64,000 nt of DNA from Paenibacillus sp. MMS18-CY102 (GTDB lineage: Bacteria; Bacillota; Bacilli; Paenibacillales; Paenibacillaceae), in the NCBI RefSeq assembly GCF_009789195.1, contig NZ_WSTC01000014.1, positions 62,001 through 126,000 of the forward strand, read 5' to 3'. Both the position numbers and the translations under genes were made by a program. Below the pieces are notes generated by a model. The model did not search any database, had not been told where the DNA came from, and was given only the letters and a program-made list of their open reading frames with translations. Shown in pieces: positions 8,694 through 17,701 of the stretch (its first letter is position 1; every line of letters begins with the position of its first letter).

Positions 8694-9232
8694 GTGAATA
8701 TTAGAGAGAAAAGAAATAAAATGCCATTGGCGCTTTACGCGCTGCTCATCAGTGCATTTGCGATTGGAACGACGGAGTTTGTGATCATGGGCATTTTGCC
8801 CGATGTCGCTTCTGCTCTTCATGTATCCTTAAGCTCGGCAGGACTGCTAGTTACGGGGGATGCCTAGCCTGGATCATTACGTCGCTCGCGCATGTCACGT
8901 TTTTTGGCATCGGCTCAATTGTGGCAACACGCGTCGTCGCTCCAGACAAAAAAGCAAGCGCAGTGGCGCTTATGCTCGGCGGCTTGACGATGTCCAACGT
9001 ACTTGGCATTCCACTTGGCACTTGGATCGGGCAAACGTGGGCTGGTGCTCGACCTTCTGGGTCGTTACCGTAACAGGCGATATCGCGCTCATCGGCATTT
9101 GGAAACTCATTCCCCACATTGAGGATGAGCAGCAAGCAGGCTTCCGCAAAGAGTTCGCCGTGGTGCGGCAGGGGAAAGTGCTCGTCGCGCATGGCATGAC
9201 GTTCATCAGCGCGTGCAGCGTAAACTGCTCCT
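8694..9232 (+). pseudogene. Decayed MFS transporter (AraJ/DHA1-type)
   Basis: From GTG 8694, which has AGGAG upstream, the frame reads MPLALYALLISAFAIGTTEF and VIMGILPDVASALHVSLSSAG, a DHA1 TM1 region, then meets a stop at about 8866. Homology resumes in other frames as AWIITSLAHVTFFGIGSIVA, VALMLGGLTMSNVLGIPLGT and, after a frameshift near 9047, TFWVVTVTGDIALIGIWKLI. Several TM segments between the first and second blocks are missing, and everything beyond about 9210 is gone. The remnant ends where the palindrome element at 9233 begins. Confidence 0.85.
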
Positions 9233-9427
9233 CATTGCAGTTTGTACAATGAAATGGTTAATGTGCGGCGCTGCTCCGTGTGTCGTTGCAATTCATGCAA
9301 TGGCAACCCCCTTTTTCTTGTAAAAAACGTGTCATAGGTGCTCCAACAGCGGTGGCCGTTGCACAAACTGCAATGGCAGTGCCTAAGCTGCTTCTAACAA
9401 ACGTTTGCCATTGTACCGGTTACAATG
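9233..9427. repeat. Four-palindrome element, copy 2
   Basis: Four 19-bp palindromes begin at 9233, 9284, 9357 and 9409 (spacings 51, 73, 52): CATTGCAGTTTGTACAATG, CGTTGCAATTCATGCAATG, CGTTGCACAAACTGCAATG and CATTGTACCGGTTACAATG. In the fourth, both arms change together (TGCA to TGTA, matched by TACA), so pairing is kept. Linkers are 32, 54 and 33 nt and do not resemble those of the other two copies. It abuts the truncated MFS gene. The remaining 142 bp up to the gene at 9570 hold no evident gene. Confidence 0.88.
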
Positions 9428-9569
9428 AAGTTAAATCGTACATCCTTCGACAATTTCTAACTTTGTTCATGCTTGGCAATCAAGTGGGAAAGATTTAAGA
9501 TGAGGTCAATTGGTTTGAATTCACCGATCATCTACATTTCTTGGCCACACGATTGGGGGAATGACAGGC

Positions 9570-10568
9570 ATGCGCCGATTGGCGATTGCTGCGCTATCGA
9601 TTGGTTTTCTCGTCTTGTTTTATTTTACGGTGCATGCGGCGTACAAGCTGTTCGCGTCCGATTTGCCCGTGCCGGGCCTCGCGCTTGCCGCCGAAGCCGA
9701 AGCTGAAGCTGATGCCCACGCCTATCGGCTGGTCGTCATTACGCAGGAGCTGGACACGCCATTCTGGCTGCAAGTGAAGAAGGGCGCTTTATCCGCCGCT
9801 GCCGAGCGAGGCGTAAGCTTGGAGATGTGGGGGACGTACAGCTCGGACCGCAATGAATTTTTGAAACAGATTGAGATCGCGATTGCTTCCAAAGTAGACG
9901 GCATTATCGTACAGGGCCTTAACACACCGGAATTTACGTATTTGACCAAAATCAAAGCAGCAGGCAGCGGCATCCCGATTCTGGCCGTCGCCAATGATGT
10001 GCCGATGAACGATAGCTTGCGGCGTACCTATGTGGGCTCAGACCATCTCGAGGCAGGACGGATGATCGCGCGCCAGCTCGTCAAGGATATGGAGGGCACT
10101 GGCAAAGTGGTGCTCATGGTTTCTGATCGGCAAGAGGATTACCAGCGCTCGCGCTTGAAAGGAATAGTAGAGGTGCTAAGGGCGTACCCACAGGTGAAGA
10201 CGGAAATCGTCGCCTCCGGTGACGAGAAGGATGCAGCTGTCTCGGCGACGGACGAGCTGCTTAACACGCAGCCTGATGCCAAAGCATTCATTGCGGTCGC
10301 CGCCAATCACGCGAACGTCATTATTCAAGAAATCGAGAAACGGTCGCAGGTCGAGCCGTATTTTATTTACTCGTTCGATGACAGCCCGGATTCGATGGCG
10401 CTGCTGAAGCAGGGCAAGATCGATGCCCTAATTGCCCAATCGCCCGAGCAGATGGGCGAATTAAGCGTGAAGCTGATGGTCCAGTGGCTGGATGGGAAGG
10501 TTGTGCCGCTTAATCCAGATGGCTATTTTACAAACATCCGCGTGCTGCGGGCGGGGGAAGCCGAATGA
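9570..10568 (+). CDS. Membrane-anchored sugar-binding protein (periplasmic-binding-protein type), sensor partner
   Basis: This is about 332 residues. One N-terminal hydrophobic helix (RLAIAALSIGFLVLFYFTVH) without a lipobox is followed by a type I periplasmic binding domain of the ribose/galactose family: YRLVVITQELDTPFW, VDGIIVQGLN, IPILAVANDVP, TYVGSDHLEAGRMIA and KVVLMVSDRQEDYQRSRLKG. GGGGGA lies 9 nt before ATG 9570; the upstream in-frame ATG 9561 is too close to it. The stop overlaps the start of a YesM-type kinase by 4 nt, so the two are translationally coupled. The likely role is to bind extracellular sugar and signal to that kinase rather than to feed a transporter. Confidence 0.82.
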   Translation: MRRLAIAALSIGFLVLFYFTVHAAYKLFASDLPVPGLALAAEAEAEADAHAYRLVVITQELDTPFWLQVKKGALSAAAERGVSLEMWGTYSSDRNEFLKQIEIAIASKVDGIIVQGLNTPEFTYLTKIKAAGSGIPILAVANDVPMNDSLRRTYVGSDHLEAGRMIARQLVKDMEGTGKVVLMVSDRQEDYQRSRLKGIVEVLRAYPQVKTEIVASGDEKDAAVSATDELLNTQPDAKAFIAVAANHANVIIQEIEKRSQVEPYFIYSFDDSPDSMALLKQGKIDALIAQSPEQMGELSVKLMVQWLDGKVVPLNPDGYFTNIRVLRAGEAE

Positions 10569-12043
10569 ACAGCATCCAACGCAAAATTATGTCGCTCTCC
10601 GTTATCGTCCTATTTATTATGGCGACCATATGGGTCGTCCTGACCTACTATAACCAGAAGACACAAGAGCAGTACAATGAAGTGCTGCAGCGCTACATGC
10701 GCATGAATGAAATGACCAACCTCAGCCAGCAGACAATCGCAAGCTTGAATGTTTATCTGCTGCAGCCCACACCCAATACCCTCGATGCGTTCCACGTCAC
10801 CACAGAGCGGATTTTGCAAGCGAACGCCGAAATCGCCAAGCTTCGCACAGCCGACAATGGCTTTACCCTCACCAATTACATGCACATGATTGAAAGCCTC
10901 GTTGAGTCCGAAAATCGGTCCGTTATGTTTCATAGCCAGAAGAACAACGAACTCTCGAACGCCCGGTTCGAAGAAGCGACGCGCATTCATAACTACATCG
11001 CGGAGACGACGCTGTCGCTTATCGATAAGGATCTCAAGACGTATGACCACTTTTACCGCAGCATCATGAAGCAGAGCACCGAGCTTGAGCGCTTGGGCGT
11101 TTGGCTGCTTACTTTTATTACCGTAACGCTGCTCTTATTCGCCTATTGGTTCTCGCGCAGCATGACCAGGCCTATCCAGAAGCTGACCGTTGCGGCAAGG
11201 GAGCTGGCGCGCGGCAAGTTCGATATGCGCATCGAGGTGCATTCCAATGACGAAATCTCGTTCCTCGCCCGTACGTTCGACCGGATGCGCATCAATATTA
11301 ATGAGCTTATCTCTGAAATTCACCGCACTGCACAGCTAGAGTTGGAGCTTAAAGAGAGTAAGTTGCTGCTGAAGGAGAGCCAGCTGCGCAGCTTGCAAAG
11401 CCAGATTAATCCGCATTTTCTGTTTAATACGCTCGACACGATTAGCAAAAAAGCTTATTTGGAAGGCTCGCCGGAGACAAGCGACTTAATTGCAAATGTC
11501 GCAGGGCTGCTCCGGTACAATTTGCGCCGCTTGGACCGTTCCGTTACGCTTCGCGAGGAGCTAAATGTCGTTCAAAAGTATATCGAAATCCAACAAGCGC
11601 GCTTCGCGGACCGCCTTCGGTTTGTCCAGCAAATCGATGAGCGGTGGCTCGATGTCCATTTGCCATGCTTAACGCTGCAGCCGATCATTGAAAACGCTGT
11701 TATCCATGCGGTTGAGCCGCTGGAGGAGGGGGGCACAATCGTGTTCCGCATTTTGTCCGAGGATGGCGATACGGTTCGAATAGAGGTAGAAGATAGCGGG
11801 GCGGGCATGGCGCCGGATCAAGTGCATCGCATGCTGGAGGAGCAATCGCAAGAGGGGGGGAGCAAGCAGGGGCATTCCACGGGCATCGGATTTAGCAACG
11901 TTGTCAAGCGTCTCCGGCTGTTTACTGGCCTAGAGGATGTGATCGAGATCGATAGCGGCACTCAACATGGAACGAAGGTAACGTTGAAAATTCCAGTCGA
12001 TGGGAGGGTTGCTAAGCATGCTGAAGCTGTTAATCGTGGATGA
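10565..12043 (+). CDS. YesM-type sensor histidine kinase
   Basis: This 492-residue protein has TM1 at about 8-28, an extracellular four-helix sensor region to about 175, and TM2 at 178-196. A HAMP domain follows (SMTRPIQKLTVAARELARG, about 199-250). The His_kinase domain has the phospho-acceptor His284 in SQINPHFLFNTL, and the ATPase carries an N box (IIENAVIHAV) and G boxes (DSGAGMAP, GIGFSNVVKRL). It overlaps the sensor gene by 4 nt and the response regulator by 26 nt, forming a three-gene operon. The order binding protein, YesM kinase, AraC-type regulator followed by a sugar importer suggests sugar-induced control of that importer. Confidence 0.93.
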   Translation: MNSIQRKIMSLSVIVLFIMATIWVVLTYYNQKTQEQYNEVLQRYMRMNEMTNLSQQTIASLNVYLLQPTPNTLDAFHVTTERILQANAEIAKLRTADNGFTLTNYMHMIESLVESENRSVMFHSQKNNELSNARFEEATRIHNYIAETTLSLIDKDLKTYDHFYRSIMKQSTELERLGVWLLTFITVTLLLFAYWFSRSMTRPIQKLTVAARELARGKFDMRIEVHSNDEISFLARTFDRMRININELISEIHRTAQLELELKESKLLLKESQLRSLQSQINPHFLFNTLDTISKKAYLEGSPETSDLIANVAGLLRYNLRRLDRSVTLREELNVVQKYIEIQQARFADRLRFVQQIDERWLDVHLPCLTLQPIIENAVIHAVEPLEEGGTIVFRILSEDGDTVRIEVEDSGAGMAPDQVHRMLEEQSQEGGSKQGHSTGIGFSNVVKRLRLFTGLEDVIEIDSGTQHGTKVTLKIPVDGRVAKHAEAVNRG

Positions 12044-13559
12044 TGAGCCGTTGGAGCGCGAAGGGCTGCAAGCGATTTTGCATCATGGCATACCGGAGTC
12101 GCATATTGAGTTGGCGCGCAACGGCGCGATGGCGGTCGAGGTCGCAAGATCATTTGAACCGGACATCATTCTGATGGATATCAAAATGCCTGGGATGAGC
12201 GGGCTCGAAGCGGTGGCGATTATTAAGAAGGCGCAGCCTGCCATGAAATTCATTATGGTTTCTGCATATGAGGCGTTTGATTACGCGAGGCAAGCGATGA
12301 AGCTAGGGGTCAGCGACTACTTGCTCAAGCCTAGCAAAGCAAGTGAGATCGTAGCGGTTGTCCGCCATGCGACGGAAAAGTTGCTGCAGGAACGCGCGCT
12401 CGAAAAGCAGATCCAGCAGGAACGGCAAACGCTGCATCGTGTCATGCCTCTGATCGAATGTGATGTCGTAACGGGATTGCTCTATGATCATGTGCACGAG
12501 ATTCATATTGAGGAAATGCTCGCTATGCTTGGCAGTGACAACACCAAGGAAGCATTCGTCCTGCTGGTCGTGCTCGGTGATTGCTCAGCAGAAGCAGCTT
12601 ACAGCGCGATTAAACGGAGGATGCGCGAGCTGGGCTGCGGATGGGTAGGCGCGATGACGGGGCGGCAGGTGCCTATCGTTATTTTTCGCCAATTGGGCGT
12701 TTCGTTCCGTGCGCAGGCGTCTTCGCTTGTGCAGCAGATGCTAACGCTTCAGCAACGTGCAATTGGCACAGATGGCTTCGTCGGCATTGGCAATCCGTAT
12801 GGCTCCTTGAACGATATTCGCCATTCGTTTCGCGAGGCGCTGCTTGCAACAGCAGATGCGTCGCTGCTCGCCCGCCATCGTTTTTATGCTGACATGGATT
12901 TGCGCCAGCCAGCAAGCAGCATCGGCGGGCTTGATCGCATTCGCGTGGACAAGGAGACGGTTGAGCGAATTCGGCTTGGGCAATGGGAGGGCATTCGCCA
13001 GTCGGTCAGCCGGCTGATTGATGGTTTCGAGCATAGCGGAGCAAGCTTGGTCGCATGCGGCCAGGCGGTGCTGGAGCAGCTGTGGATCGTCTACCGGACG
13101 GCGATGGAGCTTGGCGTGGAGGCGGATCGGCCGCTGTTCTCGTTTCAGGCCCGGCAATATTACCAGATGCGTTCAGAGGCGCAGAGCGTGCTCGACCAGC
13201 TTATTGAATCGTTCACCCGGCATCGCAGCAAGCTGGAGCCAGACATCATTGGGGAAATCAAGCAGTATATTGCGGAGCATTCGCAGGAGGAGATTTCGCT
13301 TGAAACGATTGCAAAGCGGGTGCAGCTAAGCCCTCATTACATTAGCAAAATGTTCAAGGAGCAGCTCGGCATCAATTACATCGACTTTCTGACCGAATGC
13401 CGCATAAATAAGGCGAAGGCGCTCATGCTTAATCCGCAACTCAGCATGAAGGAAATTACGTTCGAGGTTGGCTACAACGATCCGAATTATTTCAGCAAGG
13501 TATTCAAAAAAATATGCGGCGCTTCGCCGAGCGAATATCGCAAAATGGTGCTTCACTAG
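12018..13559 (+). CDS. AraC-type response regulator (YesN-like)
   Basis: This 513-residue protein has an N-terminal receiver domain (LLIVDDEPLEREGL) with phospho-acceptor Asp54 in IILMDIKMPGMSG and Lys104 in YLLKPSK. A middle region of unclear fold follows. At the C-terminus are two AraC helix-turn-helix motifs, ISLETIAKRVQLSPHYISKM and MKEITFEVGYNDPNYFSKVF, ending GASPSEYRK. ATG 12018 follows GGGAGGG; the open frame from 12000 lacks a site. It overlaps the kinase gene. The probable target is the ABC importer promoter in the 150-bp gap before 13716. Confidence 0.93.
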   Translation: MLKLLIVDDEPLEREGLQAILHHGIPESHIELARNGAMAVEVARSFEPDIILMDIKMPGMSGLEAVAIIKKAQPAMKFIMVSAYEAFDYARQAMKLGVSDYLLKPSKASEIVAVVRHATEKLLQERALEKQIQQERQTLHRVMPLIECDVVTGLLYDHVHEIHIEEMLAMLGSDNTKEAFVLLVVLGDCSAEAAYSAIKRRMRELGCGWVGAMTGRQVPIVIFRQLGVSFRAQASSLVQQMLTLQQRAIGTDGFVGIGNPYGSLNDIRHSFREALLATADASLLARHRFYADMDLRQPASSIGGLDRIRVDKETVERIRLGQWEGIRQSVSRLIDGFEHSGASLVACGQAVLEQLWIVYRTAMELGVEADRPLFSFQARQYYQMRSEAQSVLDQLIESFTRHRSKLEPDIIGEIKQYIAEHSQEEISLETIAKRVQLSPHYISKMFKEQLGINYIDFLTECRINKAKALMLNPQLSMKEITFEVGYNDPNYFSKVFKKICGASPSEYRKMVLH

Positions 13560-13715
13560 AAGCTGTAGCTCCTAGGCGTGCGGGCAGGAATTCCTCCTCC
13601 AAAAAGTGCAGATGATCATAAAAGATTGCAGATCGTTGTATAAAGCGGACGCTCTCCAAGATGGTAAGATTGCAAATGTAAGCAGTTACATTTAGAGGGT
13701 GAAGGAGAGAAGAAA

Positions 13716-14813
13716 ATGAAAACCAAATGGATGAAAAGCGGGGTAATGGCACTTGCGCTGACGATGATGTTTACACTTTCGGCATGCGGCAGCGACGACA
13801 AAAAAGAAAGCACGGATGATGGGCCAGCTAAGACGACAACCGCAACGGAAGACAAGGGGGAAGTTAAAGGGGATAAGAAAATCGTTATCGGGCTGTCGCT
13901 CGATACGTTGCAAGAAGAACGTTGGCAGAAGGACCGTGACTTCTTCAAAGCAGAGGTGGAGAGGCTCGGCGGAGAAGTAGAAGTACAAGCAGCTAACGGC
14001 GATGATGCCAAACAAATCGCGCAAGCGGAAAACCTGATCAGCCAAGGCGTTGACCTGCTCGTCGTCGTTCCGCATAACGCGGAAGCAACGGCTGCAATCG
14101 TCGAGAAGGCACATGCTGCGGGCATTAAAGTGCTTGCATATGACCGCTTGATCAAAAACTCCGACGTTGACCTGTACGTATCGTTCGATAACGAGAAGGT
14201 CGGCGAGCTGCAAGCGCAAGCGATTCTGAAGCTAGCGCCAAAAGGCAAATTCGTTTACATCGGCGGCTCGGAAACGGACAACAATGCGCATCTGTTCAAG
14301 CAAGGCGCTTTCAACGTGTTGCAGCCATTGATCGACAGCGGCGATATCCAAGTCGTATTTGACCAATGGACGAAGGAATGGAACCCGGCTAATGCATTGG
14401 CGAACATGGAAAATGCGCTGACAGCGAACAACAATGGCATCGATGCGGTCATTGCAGCGAATGACGGCACGGCGGGCGGCGTTATCCAAGCGCTGACGGC
14501 ACAAGGCCTTGCAGGCAAAATTCCAGTATCCGGCCAAGATGCGGAGCTGGCTGCAGCGCAGCGTATCGTAGAAGGCACGCAGGCGATGACGGTTTACAAG
14601 CCGATCAAGAAGCAAGCGGAGATTGCTGCCCAAATGGCGATCAAGATGGCGAAAGGCGAAGACCCAGGCGCAGACAAGAAGCTGAACAATGGCAAAATCG
14701 ATGTGCCTTCCGTCCTGCTCGACCCTGTTGCCGTGGATAAGAGCAACATCGACGCGACGATTATCGCAGACGGCTTCCACTCCAAAGAAGATGTATACAA
14801 AAACGTAAAATAA
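13716..14813 (+). CDS. chvE: ChvE-type sugar ABC transporter substrate-binding lipoprotein
   Basis: This 365-residue lipoprotein has a signal peptide ending in the lipobox LSAC (Cys26), then a D/K/T-rich tether and a type I sugar-binding fold: KIVIGLSLDTLQEERWQKD, LISQGVDLLVVVPHNA, AGIKVLAYDRLIKNSDVDL, VSFDNEKVGELQAQA, GSETDNNAHLFKQGA and AANDGTAGGVIQAL. These blocks match ChvE/XylF-like binders of xylose, arabinose, glucose and galactose. GGAGAG precedes the ATG. The ATPase and permease follow. A stem-loop between this gene and the ATPase probably keeps binder mRNA in excess. Confidence 0.9.
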   Translation: MKTKWMKSGVMALALTMMFTLSACGSDDKKESTDDGPAKTTTATEDKGEVKGDKKIVIGLSLDTLQEERWQKDRDFFKAEVERLGGEVEVQAANGDDAKQIAQAENLISQGVDLLVVVPHNAEATAAIVEKAHAAGIKVLAYDRLIKNSDVDLYVSFDNEKVGELQAQAILKLAPKGKFVYIGGSETDNNAHLFKQGAFNVLQPLIDSGDIQVVFDQWTKEWNPANALANMENALTANNNGIDAVIAANDGTAGGVIQALTAQGLAGKIPVSGQDAELAAAQRIVEGTQAMTVYKPIKKQAEIAAQMAIKMAKGEDPGADKKLNNGKIDVPSVLLDPVAVDKSNIDATIIADGFHSKEDVYKNVK

Positions 14814-14828
14814 GCACGTAGAACGAGC

Positions 14829-14880
14829 AAGAAGGGGAAGAAGCGGCTAATGAATTCCCGCATGCTTCCCCTTCTTCTTA
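14829..14880 (+). terminator. Stem-loop between binder and ATPase genes (attenuator)
   Basis: AAGAAGGGGAAG pairs perfectly with CTTCCCCTTCTT across a loop of about 28 nt, just after the binding-protein gene, with a short T-rich end (CTTATAG). Such hairpins usually give partial termination or protect the upstream mRNA, raising binding protein over membrane components. Confidence 0.65.
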
Positions 14881-14900
14881 TAGATGAGGTGGCGAATCCG

Positions 14901-16424
14901 ATGGCAGCCGCATTAGAGATGCGTAATATTACGAAGCGATTTCCGGGCGTCACAGCGCTTGACAACGTCACTTTTACAGTCAAGAAGGGCGAGGTGCATG
15001 CGCTCTGTGGGGAGAATGGAGCAGGCAAGTCGACGTTAATGAAGGTGCTCAGTGGCTTGTACCCTTATGGCAGCTACGAGGGGCAGATTGTCATTGAGGG
15101 CGAGGAGAAGCGGTTCCACCAGATCAAGGATGCCGAGCAGGCGGGCGTCGCGATTATTTATCAGGAGCTTGCACTGGCCAAGGACCTGTCCGTTGGAGAG
15201 AACTTGTTTCTGGGCAAGGTGCCGGCGAAGTGGGGCATCATTAACTGGGAGCAAGTTTTCCACGAGAGCGGGCGTTGGCTGCGAGAGGTCGGGCTAGTAG
15301 ACGTTAATCCGGAGCAAGAAACCGGGACGCTCGGGATTGGAAAGCAGCAGCAGATCGAGATCGCCAAGGCTTTGTCCAAAAATGCAAATTTGCTCATTCT
15401 CGACGAACCGACTGCGGCGCTTACCGAGCAGGAAGTTGAGATTTTGCTGAACATATTGCAAGACTTCAAAAAGCGCGGCGTGACGTGCATCTATATCTCG
15501 CACAAGCTCAATGAGGTGTTCGCAATCGCAGATACCGTTACGGTGCTGCGCGACGGGCAGACGATCGGCACGTATCCGATCGGCGAGCTTACCGAGGATA
15601 AGGTCATCTCGTTGATGGTCGGGCGCGAGCTGAAGGAGCGCTTCCCGCGCATGCCGTCCAATCCGGGTGAGGCCGTCTTGCGCGTGTCGGACTACTCCGT
15701 TATTAATCCGAACCAGCCTGGCAAGAAGGTTATCGATAGCTTTTCCTTCGATGTCCGCCGAGGCGAGATTCTCGGCATCGCGGGGCTGATGGGAGCAGGG
15801 CGTACTGAGCTTGTGATGAGCTTGTTCGGTGCATATGCAGGCAAGTCACAAGGGAAGGTAGAGATCGACGGCAAGCCGGTCAAGCTGAGCGATACGCGGG
15901 CGGCGATACGCGAGGGGCTGGCGCTCGTATCCGAGGACCGCAAGAAATACGGGCTGGTGCTCGGCATGGATATTAAGAGCAATGTCAGCATGGCGAGCCT
16001 CTCCAGCATTGCATCAGGGGGCGTCATTAATCACTACAAGGAAGCCGTTAGCGGCAATCACTATCTCAGCTCGCTTAGGATCAAAGCGAATTCCGTCGAG
16101 ACGGTCGTCGGCACGCTTAGCGGCGGGAATCAACAGAAGGTCGTTTTGGGCAAATGGCTCATGACGAATCCGAAAATATTAATTCTCGACGAGCCGACGC
16201 GCGGGATTGACGTTGGCGCGAAATTCGAAATTTATAACATGATGAATGAGCTGGTCAGCCAAGGCGTCGCGATCATTATGATCTCGTCGGAGCTGCCGGA
16301 GCTGCTGGGCATGAGCCATCGCATTATGGTCATTGCCGAAGGCAAGCAAGCAGGCATGTTTCAAGCGGAAGAGGCTACGCAAGAGCTGATAATGGCGGCT
16401 GCCACTGGAGGTAATCGGATATGA
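14901..16424 (+). CDS. gguA: Sugar ABC transporter ATP-binding protein, two ABC domains (GguA/MmsA type)
   Basis: This 507-residue protein contains two fused ABC cassettes. Cassette 1 has a Walker A motif GENGAGKST (38-46), a signature GTLGIGKQQQIEIAKAL and a Walker B motif LLILDEPTAAL. Cassette 2 has a degenerate Walker A (GLMGAGRTEL) as is usual in this family, LSGGNQQKVVLGKWL and ILDEPTRGIDVGAK. This is the CUT2 sugar importer arrangement (XylG, MglA, GguA). ATG 14901 has GAGGTGG upstream; the frame open to 14850 overlaps the intergenic stem-loop. It overlaps the permease gene by 4 nt. Confidence 0.93.
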   Translation: MAAALEMRNITKRFPGVTALDNVTFTVKKGEVHALCGENGAGKSTLMKVLSGLYPYGSYEGQIVIEGEEKRFHQIKDAEQAGVAIIYQELALAKDLSVGENLFLGKVPAKWGIINWEQVFHESGRWLREVGLVDVNPEQETGTLGIGKQQQIEIAKALSKNANLLILDEPTAALTEQEVEILLNILQDFKKRGVTCIYISHKLNEVFAIADTVTVLRDGQTIGTYPIGELTEDKVISLMVGRELKERFPRMPSNPGEAVLRVSDYSVINPNQPGKKVIDSFSFDVRRGEILGIAGLMGAGRTELVMSLFGAYAGKSQGKVEIDGKPVKLSDTRAAIREGLALVSEDRKKYGLVLGMDIKSNVSMASLSSIASGGVINHYKEAVSGNHYLSSLRIKANSVETVVGTLSGGNQQKVVLGKWLMTNPKILILDEPTRGIDVGAKFEIYNMMNELVSQGVAIIMISSELPELLGMSHRIMVIAEGKQAGMFQAEEATQELIMAAATGGNRI

Positions 16425-17599
16425 GCGTTAATCACGAAACGGTATTAGAGCATGCCCGCCTGAAGCAGCGGCCGAATTGGTTCAAATTCGATATGCGCGC
16501 GTATACGATGATTGGCGCGTTAATGTCGATCTGGATTTTGTTCTCGCTGCTGCATGAACGGTTCTTATCGCCAACGAACTTATCGAATCTGTTTCTGCAA
16601 ATGTCCGTCACTTCGATTCTCGCAATCGGCATGGTGCTCGTCATCGTCGCGGGCCAGATCGACTTGTCGATTGGCTCGATTGTCGGGTTTACAGGCGGCA
16701 TCACCGCCATGCTTAACGTCTGGTATGAATGGAGCACGATTCCCGTCATATTGGCTACGCTTGGGGCCGGAGCTGCAATCGGCTTCGTTCAGGGTTGGAT
16801 TATTGCCTATCGGGCAGTGCCTGCGTTTATCGTGACGCTTGGCGGCATGCTTATATTCCGCGGGGCGTTGTTCGGAACAACAGGCAGCGTAACGATTGCG
16901 CCGCTGACGCCATCGTTGAAATCGATCGGGCAATCGTACGTTGGTGATGTGATCGGCTGGATTTTCGGCATTATCGGCTTGATCGTTGCAGCGCTTCTTA
17001 TTATTCGCAAGCGGAGAGCGCGCGCCAAATTTGGCTTTGAGGTTGAGCCGTTCGCGGTCAGCATGCTTCGCCTTGGCGTTACGGGGGCGCTTATTATTGG
17101 CTTTGTCTATTTAATGAATAGCTACAAAGGCATTCCGGTTCCGTTCGTTATGGTTATCGTGCTGGCATTGGTGTTCACCTTCATCTCGCGCAACACGACG
17201 TTCGGCCGGCATATTTATGCCATTGGGGGCAATCCCGAGGCTGCGCGGCTGTCGGGCATTAACATTAAACGCCGCATCCTGCTCGTTTTCGTCTTGTGCA
17301 ACACGCTGGCAGCTGTTGCAGCGCTAGTGCTGACGGCCCGCCTGAATGCGGCAACGATGAGCGCAGGGCAAAACTATGAGCTGGACGCCATCGCGGCATG
17401 CGTCATCGGCGGCACAAGCTTGATGGGCGGCACGGGCACCATTGCTGGCGCGATCATCGGCTCGCTCGTCATGGCCAGCTTGGATAATGGCATGAGCCTG
17501 ATGAACTTGGAGTCGTTCTGGCAGTACATCGTGAAGGGCGGCATACTCGTGCTTGCGGTGTATGTGGATATTTATAGCCGGCAGAAGAAGAAAGCTTAG
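16421..17599 (+). CDS. gguB: Sugar ABC transporter permease (GguB/XylH type)
   Basis: This 392-residue CUT2 permease has about ten hydrophobic helices. It carries the family blocks NLSNLFLQMSVTSILAIGM and VLVIVAGQIDLSIGSIVGF, plus PAFIVTLGGMLIFRG, TTFGRHIYAIGGNPEAARLS and the conserved LDAIAACVIGGTSLMGGTG near the C-terminus. It is coupled to the ATPase by an ATGA overlap and followed by a strong terminator, closing the importer operon. Binder and permease similarity points to a xylose/arabinose/galactose-type monosaccharide. Confidence 0.93.
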   Translation: MSVNHETVLEHARLKQRPNWFKFDMRAYTMIGALMSIWILFSLLHERFLSPTNLSNLFLQMSVTSILAIGMVLVIVAGQIDLSIGSIVGFTGGITAMLNVWYEWSTIPVILATLGAGAAIGFVQGWIIAYRAVPAFIVTLGGMLIFRGALFGTTGSVTIAPLTPSLKSIGQSYVGDVIGWIFGIIGLIVAALLIIRKRRARAKFGFEVEPFAVSMLRLGVTGALIIGFVYLMNSYKGIPVPFVMVIVLALVFTFISRNTTFGRHIYAIGGNPEAARLSGINIKRRILLVFVLCNTLAAVAALVLTARLNAATMSAGQNYELDAIAACVIGGTSLMGGTGTIAGAIIGSLVMASLDNGMSLMNLESFWQYIVKGGILVLAVYVDIYSRQKKKA

Positions 17600-17635
17600 G
17601 CTCAGCAGTGCAGTATTGTGCGGCAGCACCGAAGG

Positions 17636-17684
17636 AAAAAAGCGCCCGTTGCGCCTGATCATTAGGCGACGGGCGCTTTTGCTT
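17636..17684 (+). terminator. Terminator of the sugar importer operon
   Basis: AAAAGCGCCCGT pairs with ACGGGCGCTTTT, with an inner TGCGCCT...AGGCG stem, followed by GCTTTGG. Confidence 0.85.
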
Positions 17685-17701
17685 TGGTTTGGACCAGAGC
17701 G

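Noticed and set aside
13616-14248. Minus-strand frame opposite the ChvE-like gene
   Set aside because: It mirrors the + strand coding pattern, has low-complexity Ser/Ala content and no start signal.
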